Origin: Sphingomonas abaci
GTDB lineage: Bacteria > Pseudomonadota > Alphaproteobacteria > Sphingomonadales > Sphingomonadaceae
Assembly (NCBI RefSeq): GCF_014199625.1
Contig: NZ_JACHNY010000001.1
Coordinates: 1-64,000 of the forward strand
Length of the DNA stretch: 64,000 nt
Direction: 5' to 3'
Positions 59,647 through 64,000 of this stretch are shown piece by piece (the first letter of the stretch is position 1; every line of letters starts with the position of its first letter). The notes beneath the pieces were generated by a model. That model was not told where the DNA came from, did not search any database, and saw only the letters and a list, made by a program, of their open reading frames with translations. A program made the translations under genes and the position numbers.

Positions 59647-61962
59647 TTACGCCGCGCGGCTGCGGCCTTGCTGGTGGCCGCGCTCGATCAACTCGCCCGC
59701 CGCCGTGGCATCCACCGGCCGGCTGAACAGGAAGCCCTGCAGCGTGTCGCAGCCACGCGACTGGAGCTCGGCCTGCTGTGCCGGGTTCTCGACGCCCTCG
59801 GCCGTGGTCTCCATCTGCAGGGCCGAGGCCAGGTCGAGAATGGCCTTCACGATCGCACCGGCATTGGGATCGTCGGCGATATTGGTCACGAACGACCGGT
59901 CGATCTTCAGCTTGTCGAACGGGAAGGACCGGAGATAGCTGAGCGACGAATAGCCCGTGCCGAAATCGTCCAGCGCGATCCGCACGCCCAGGCCGCGTAG
60001 CTGGTGCAGGATGTCGGTCACCGCATCGACCCCGTCGAGGAAGACCGATTCGGTGATCTCGATCTCAAGCCGCGCGGGCGACAGGCCGCTGCGCGCCAGC
60101 GCCTGCAGCACGACCGCCTGGAAGCCGGGCGCACGGAACTGCAGGGGCGAGACATTGACCGCGACGCGGATGTCGGCAGGCCACGCCGCCGCCACTCGGC
60201 ATGCCTCGTGGATCACCCACTCGCCCAGCGGCACGATCAGGCCGGTCTCCTCCGCGACGGGGATGAACTCGACCGGCGGGATATAGCCCTCGGTCGGATG
60301 CGGCCAGCGCAGCAGGGCTTCGAAGCCGCGGATCGCGATGTCGCTGGTGCGGACGATCGGCTGGAAGCGCAGCTCCAGCCCGCCGGTCCTGATCGCGCCG
60401 CGCAGGTCCGCCTCGATCTGGCGACGCCGCCGCGCCTGCTCGTCCAGCGCCTGCTCGAAGAAGCGGTAGACGCCGCGCCCGTCCTGTTTCGCGCGGTAGA
60501 GCGCCAGGTCGGCATTGCGCACCAGCGCCTCGCCGGTCGCCGCGTCGGCAGGGAACAGCGAGATGCCGATGCTGATCCCGGCCGTGACCTCCCGCCCCTC
60601 CACCAGGATCGGTTGCGCGAAGAGGTCGAGGATGCCATGCGCCAGGCGACGCGAAGAACTGTGGTCGGCGGTTTCGCTGATGACGATCACGAATTCGTCG
60701 CCCCCCAGCCGCGCGACGAATGCATTGTCCGACAGTTCGAGCAGGCGCTGCCCAACCATCCGCAGCAGACTGTCGCCGATCGGATGGCCGAGCGTGTCGT
60801 TGACGACCTTGAACCCGTCCAGGTCCATGTAGAGCAAGGCCAGCGACTCGCCGTTGCGCGCCGCGCGGGCGATCTCCTGGTCGAGCGACTGGCGGAAAAA
60901 GGCGCGATTGGGCAGGTTGGTCAGCACGTCATGGAAGGCGAGATGCGCGATGCGCTCCTCCCGCTCCACGATGCCCTTGGACATGCGATTGAAGCTCGCC
61001 GACAGCCGTCCGATCTCGTCCTCGGTCTCGACCGCCACTTCGGTCCGCTCCCCCTCGGCGAGCCGCCGGGCGGCGCGGTCCAGCGCCACGACCGGGCGGG
61101 CGATGCTGCGCGCCAGCCTGGCGGACCCGACGCCGATCAGCGCCAGCCAGACCAGACCGGCGACGACCAGGCCGATCTGGATCGAGCGGTACGGCGCCAT
61201 CGCCCGGTCCATGGGATAGGACAGCAGCAGCGCCGCCTCCGCCGTGTCGCCCATGCCGTGCAGCGGCTTCAGCATGGCGAAGCTCTGCCCGGCCGGGCCG
61301 GACAGCGTGAAGACCCGGTCGGCGGGCGAGGACAGGCCGATGCGCCGGCCGCCGCCGGTCCAGCCCTTGTGCTGGCGGACCAGGATGCCGGCATTGAGCG
61401 GAATCGACGACAATTGCTCCAGCCCGCGCATCTCCTGCGCGTTCAAGGGCACGATCAGGACGATGCGGCCGATCTCCAGCGGCGCCAGCACCGGCGCGGT
61501 GACGATGCGGCTGGCGCGGCCGTCGACCGCGACCACGGCGTCGCGCCGCTCCCCCATCATGTCGCCGTGCAGAGTGGCCAGCCTGTCATGGACGGGCCCA
61601 GCATTGCCGATGACCTGCCCGGTCATGTCGATCAGCACGGCATAGGGTGCATCGGCCCGCGTCCGCAGGCTGGCGAGCGCCGAGACGATGGTGGCGGCAT
61701 CGCCGCTCGCTACCGCCGAGCGGAAGCCGAAGTCGCGGGCGAGGACATCGGCGGCCCCCAGGAGCGAGCGTTCCCGCTCCTGCCACAACCGTTCATAGAC
61801 GCTGCCGCTGGCGGCCAGCGCATCGGCGGCGGTGCGGCGGGCGCTTCGCTCGATCATCCCCTGCGCCAGGATCGCCAGCGCCAGCAATCCGGCGGAGAAC
61901 AGCCCGGCATAGAGGACCGTCAGCCGCGCCCGCAGGCTATGGAAGCGAACCGGCAGGATCAT
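59647..61962 (-). CDS. Membrane sensor GGDEF-EAL c-di-GMP protein
   Basis: A 771-residue inner-membrane protein. Two transmembrane helices (about 13-33 and 262-282) flank a periplasmic sensor domain of about 225 residues, then HAMP (283-335), a GGDEF domain with GGDEF (420-424) and DLDGFKVVND, and an EAL domain with EALLRW (548-553), EITESVF and DDFGTGYSSL. Both catalytic sites look intact. It overlaps the cupredoxin-like gene by 4 bp, so a periplasmic signal from that protein is plausible. It is convergent with the pilus operon, 45 bp away. Confidence 0.92.
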   Translation of the reverse strand: MILPVRFHSLRARLTVLYAGLFSAGLLALAILAQGMIERSARRTAADALAASGSVYERLWQERERSLLGAADVLARDFGFRSAVASGDAATIVSALASLRTRADAPYAVLIDMTGQVIGNAGPVHDRLATLHGDMMGERRDAVVAVDGRASRIVTAPVLAPLEIGRIVLIVPLNAQEMRGLEQLSSIPLNAGILVRQHKGWTGGGRRIGLSSPADRVFTLSGPAGQSFAMLKPLHGMGDTAEAALLLSYPMDRAMAPYRSIQIGLVVAGLVWLALIGVGSARLARSIARPVVALDRAARRLAEGERTEVAVETEDEIGRLSASFNRMSKGIVEREERIAHLAFHDVLTNLPNRAFFRQSLDQEIARAARNGESLALLYMDLDGFKVVNDTLGHPIGDSLLRMVGQRLLELSDNAFVARLGGDEFVIVISETADHSSSRRLAHGILDLFAQPILVEGREVTAGISIGISLFPADAATGEALVRNADLALYRAKQDGRGVYRFFEQALDEQARRRRQIEADLRGAIRTGGLELRFQPIVRTSDIAIRGFEALLRWPHPTEGYIPPVEFIPVAEETGLIVPLGEWVIHEACRVAAAWPADIRVAVNVSPLQFRAPGFQAVVLQALARSGLSPARLEIEITESVFLDGVDAVTDILHQLRGLGVRIALDDFGTGYSSLSYLRSFPFDKLKIDRSFVTNIADDPNAGAIVKAILDLASALQMETTAEGVENPAQQAELQSRGCDTLQGFLFSRPVDATAAGELIERGHQQGRSRAA

Positions 61963-62552
61963 GGACGAAGGCGGACGACCGCCGTGGCGCCGGCCGTCGA
62001 CACGGCGAGCGGCTGGGACAGCGTGTTGCCCGGCTTGCGGATGGACGGATGCCAGACCGTCACCGTCCCCCGCCCGGCGCCAGCCCCGGCGAAGGAGACG
62101 CGCCCCTCGCCATCCGCCACGGCGGCGAACGGCGTGGCGGTGACGTAGACCAAGCCGTTCATGCCGTCATGGATGTTGCAGCCCAGCGCGACCGGGCCCG
62201 GCTTGTCGAAGGTGATGCTACGGCTATCGTCGCGGCCATAGAGTTTGAGGTCGAACTTCCGGGCGGGCGAGAAGGAATAGACGTGATGGCGCACCCGGTC
62301 GAGATTGGGAAAGCTGACCTGCGCCCCGACCGGGACGATCAGGATTTTCGGGTCGAAGGCGATGTTCTGCTGCGCCACCCGGTACGGCCCCCGCACCGCC
62401 GGGGCCGGCGTGCCCGGCAGGGTCAGGGTCACCACCGCACCCGGCAAGGGCCGGCCATCGACACCGACCACCTGAACGGTGACGGGCGCGGCCTGGGCGA
62501 CCCCCGCCATGGACAGGATCGCGATCGAAGCAAGGGCATGGCGGAAGATCAT
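61959..62552 (-). CDS. Cupredoxin-like periplasmic protein (methylamine-utilisation type)
   Basis: A 197-residue exported protein with signal peptide (ends AQAA at about 22), an N-terminal beta-rich region (VVGVDGRPLPGAVVTLTL, carboxypeptidase-regulatory-like) and a cupredoxin-like core. His 89/90 in RHHVYSF and the GCNIHDGM motif (Cys 125, His 128, Met 131) match type-1 copper ligands. Related proteins are often named for methylamine utilisation, but no such pathway genes are here. It is translationally coupled to the downstream GGDEF-EAL gene. Confidence 0.8.
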   Translation of the reverse strand: MIFRHALASIAILSMAGVAQAAPVTVQVVGVDGRPLPGAVVTLTLPGTPAPAVRGPYRVAQQNIAFDPKILIVPVGAQVSFPNLDRVRHHVYSFSPARKFDLKLYGRDDSRSITFDKPGPVALGCNIHDGMNGLVYVTATPFAAVADGEGRVSFAGAGAGRGTVTVWHPSIRKPGNTLSQPLAVSTAGATAVVRLRP

Positions 62553-62655
62553 GCCCGCTTATGCCCGCCATGAGGTTTCCGACCGGTAAACTCCCCAATC
62601 CATTTATCCCGGTCGTTAATCCGCCTTTGAGATGTTTCGGCGCAGAGGTTCGCCG

Positions 62656-63528
62656 ATGCGACGCCTCCTCTCTCTTTTCGGCCTGTCCCTGCTTGCCCAT
62701 GCCATGCCCGCCGATGCAAGCGAGCGCCGCTGGGGCGGCAAGCTGCGCCTGACCGACGGCGTGAGCAGCGTGGAAGGGGCGGCGGGCGGCGGCCTGGCGA
62801 GCTGGGCGGTGATCGCCGGCAGCGAGACGCGCGACGGGATCGGCGGCAGCGCCCATGCCACGCTGGTCGCCCTGCCCGACTTCGACCTGAAGACCGCGGG
62901 CATCAGCCTCGGTCTCAACGACCGGGTCGAACTGTCCTATGCCTATCAGCGGTTCGACACGCGCCGCGCCGGTGCCGCGCTGGGTTTGGGTCGCGGCTTC
63001 ACCTTCGGCCAGCACATCGTCTCCGGCAAGGTTCGGCTGGTCGGCGATGCGGTGTGGGATCAGGATCGCTGGCTGCCCCAGATCGCGATCGGCGTGCAGC
63101 ACAAGGTCGCCGACCAGGGCGCCGTCATCCGCCAGATCGGCGGGCGGTCCGCCAGCGGTACCGATCTCTATGCGTCCGCGACCAAGGTCGTGCTGGCACA
63201 GAGCCTGGTCGTCGACGCCACAATGCGGTGGACCAAGGCCAATCAGTTCGGGCTGCTCGGATTCGGCGGGGATCGCCGGCGGGGGCGATCGCTACAGTTC
63301 GAGGGATCGGCCGGGTTGCTCGTCACCCCCTCGCTGCTGCTGGGGGCGGAATGGCGCACCAAGCCCGACAATCTCGCCTTCGCCCGCGAGCAGCGCGCGC
63401 TCGACGCCTTCGCCGCCTGGGCGGTGGCCAGACATCTAACCGTCACTGCCGCCTATGTCGATCTCGGCGACATCGCCACCTTCCGCCGTCAGCGCGGCGC
63501 CTATCTCTCCCTGCGAGGTAATTTCTGA
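62656..63528 (+). CDS. DUF3034 family exported protein
   Basis: A 290-residue protein with a signal peptide (MRRLLSLFGLSLLAHAMPADA) and a Gly-rich, beta-strand-rich mature part that looks like an outer-membrane barrel (repeated alternating strands, ends in aromatic Phe). KLRLTDGVSSVEGAAGGGL, VELSYAYQRFDTRRAG and GDIATFRRQRGAYLSLRGNF mark the DUF3034 family. Function unknown. AGAGG lies 7 bases before the ATG at 62656; it is divergent from the cupredoxin-like gene with a 103-bp gap and 2 bp from the globin gene. Confidence 0.78.
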   Translation: MRRLLSLFGLSLLAHAMPADASERRWGGKLRLTDGVSSVEGAAGGGLASWAVIAGSETRDGIGGSAHATLVALPDFDLKTAGISLGLNDRVELSYAYQRFDTRRAGAALGLGRGFTFGQHIVSGKVRLVGDAVWDQDRWLPQIAIGVQHKVADQGAVIRQIGGRSASGTDLYASATKVVLAQSLVVDATMRWTKANQFGLLGFGGDRRRGRSLQFEGSAGLLVTPSLLLGAEWRTKPDNLAFAREQRALDAFAAWAVARHLTVTAAYVDLGDIATFRRQRGAYLSLRGNF

Positions 63529-63529
63529 G

Positions 63530-64000
63530 ATGATCGCCAGCCTGGTCGCCCTCGCGCTGCAGACCGCCGCCACCTCCAACTCCGCCCCAGCCCCCACCCC
63601 CGCCGGTGAGGAACCGGTCGCGCCGTACGCCGAATCCGACGCGAATGCCGGCGCCGCGCCCTTTCGCGGCGACGCGATGTGGCGGGCCTTTGGCGCCGCC
63701 GCCGGCGTGCATGCGATCGTCGACGATCTCGTCGCGCGCAACACCGCCGACCCCCGGATCACCGACATCTTCAGGAACAGGGACCTGGTGCGGCTGCGTC
63801 GCACGCTGTTCGAGCAATTCTGCTATATCCTGAACGGCGGCTGCCATTATTCCGGTCAGACCATGGCGCAGTCGCACAAGGATATGGGCATCCAGCAGGC
63901 CGACATGGCGGCGCTGGTCGAGAACCTGCAAGCCGCCATGCGCGGCCAACACGTGCCGATGGCCGCGCAGAACCGCCTGCTGGCGAAGCTCGCCCCCATG
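63530..64000 (+). CDS. Truncated haemoglobin, group 1 (runs off the window)
   Basis: An open frame of 157 codons from the ATG at 63530 with no stop before the window end. The N-terminal 45 residues are Ala/Pro-rich with a possible signal-like segment, and residues 49-157 resemble a group I truncated globin: IVDDLVARNTADPRITDIF, FCYILNGGCHYSGQTMAQSHKDMGI with proximal His 116. Globins of this type bind O2 or NO. The start lies 1 bp beyond the DUF3034 stop, so the pair is co-transcribed. The N-terminal export-like segment is unusual for a globin. Confidence 0.8.
   Translation, partial: MIASLVALALQTAATSNSAPAPTPAGEEPVAPYAESDANAGAAPFRGDAMWRAFGAAAGVHAIVDDLVARNTADPRITDIFRNRDLVRLRRTLFEQFCYILNGGCHYSGQTMAQSHKDMGIQQADMAALVENLQAAMRGQHVPMAAQNRLLAKLAPM

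Overview
The window is GC-rich, gene-dense chromosomal DNA that reads as a sphingomonad (Sphingomonadales, probably Sphingomonas). This rests on gene content and order: the chvI-chvG-hprK-rapZ-EIIA-ptsH operon with a short HprK, the DUF2066-hdaA-ppk-ppx operon divergent from purMN, a fused thiS-thiG, carotenoid ketolase and glycosyltransferase genes, and GSR (EcfG-type) and sigma54 promoter signatures. No rRNA, tRNA or CRISPR array was seen.

Layout. 1-8.5 kb is accessory: the end of an IS21-like element cuts an acyltransferase gene, followed by a GH27 glycosidase, a PAP2 phosphatase coupled to crtW, crtX convergent on crtW with antisense overlap, a CAP-domain lipoprotein and an O-antigen-ligase-like protein. 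8.5-24.8 kb is mostly housekeeping: cinA-like, map, purL, a GSR-controlled csbD, thiSG, aroQ-accB-accC, an HdeA-like protein, glnB-glnA behind a sigma54 promoter, a serine deaminase behind a tandem glycine riboswitch, and trmFO. 24.8-28 kb holds three overlapping TadG/TadE-type genes. 28-36.6 kb has ahcY behind a perfect 20-bp palindrome, algH-like, a peroxiredoxin, a PadR/DUF2218 pair, a GH53 galactanase, aspS, rnd and an I78 inhibitor, then a REPIN-like element. 36.7-42.2 kb is the polyphosphate operon with hdaA; purM and purN run divergently. 44-49.6 kb contains a GAF protein co-translated with an MHYT-GGDEF-EAL protein, AMP nucleosidase and a histone-H1-like protein. 50.6-54.9 kb is the ChvGI/regulatory-PTS operon. 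55.4-59.6 kb is an alternate (CS1-like) chaperone-usher pilus locus with two paralogous subunits. 59.6-64 kb is a divergent cluster: a sensor GGDEF-EAL protein and a cupredoxin-like protein on one strand, and a DUF3034 protein and a truncated haemoglobin (cut by the window edge) on the other.

How it works together. Several blocks couple envelope or nutrient state to regulation: PII and glutamine synthetase for nitrogen; ChvGI, HprK, HPr, EIIA and RapZ for carbon and envelope; polyphosphate synthesis and breakdown with DnaA inactivation. Two separate c-di-GMP proteins, both next to candidate gas- or metal-sensing proteins, lie on either side of a surface pilus locus. The 59.6-64 kb cluster is the best candidate here for a poorly described system. 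All functional calls come from reading motifs and context; no database search was run.
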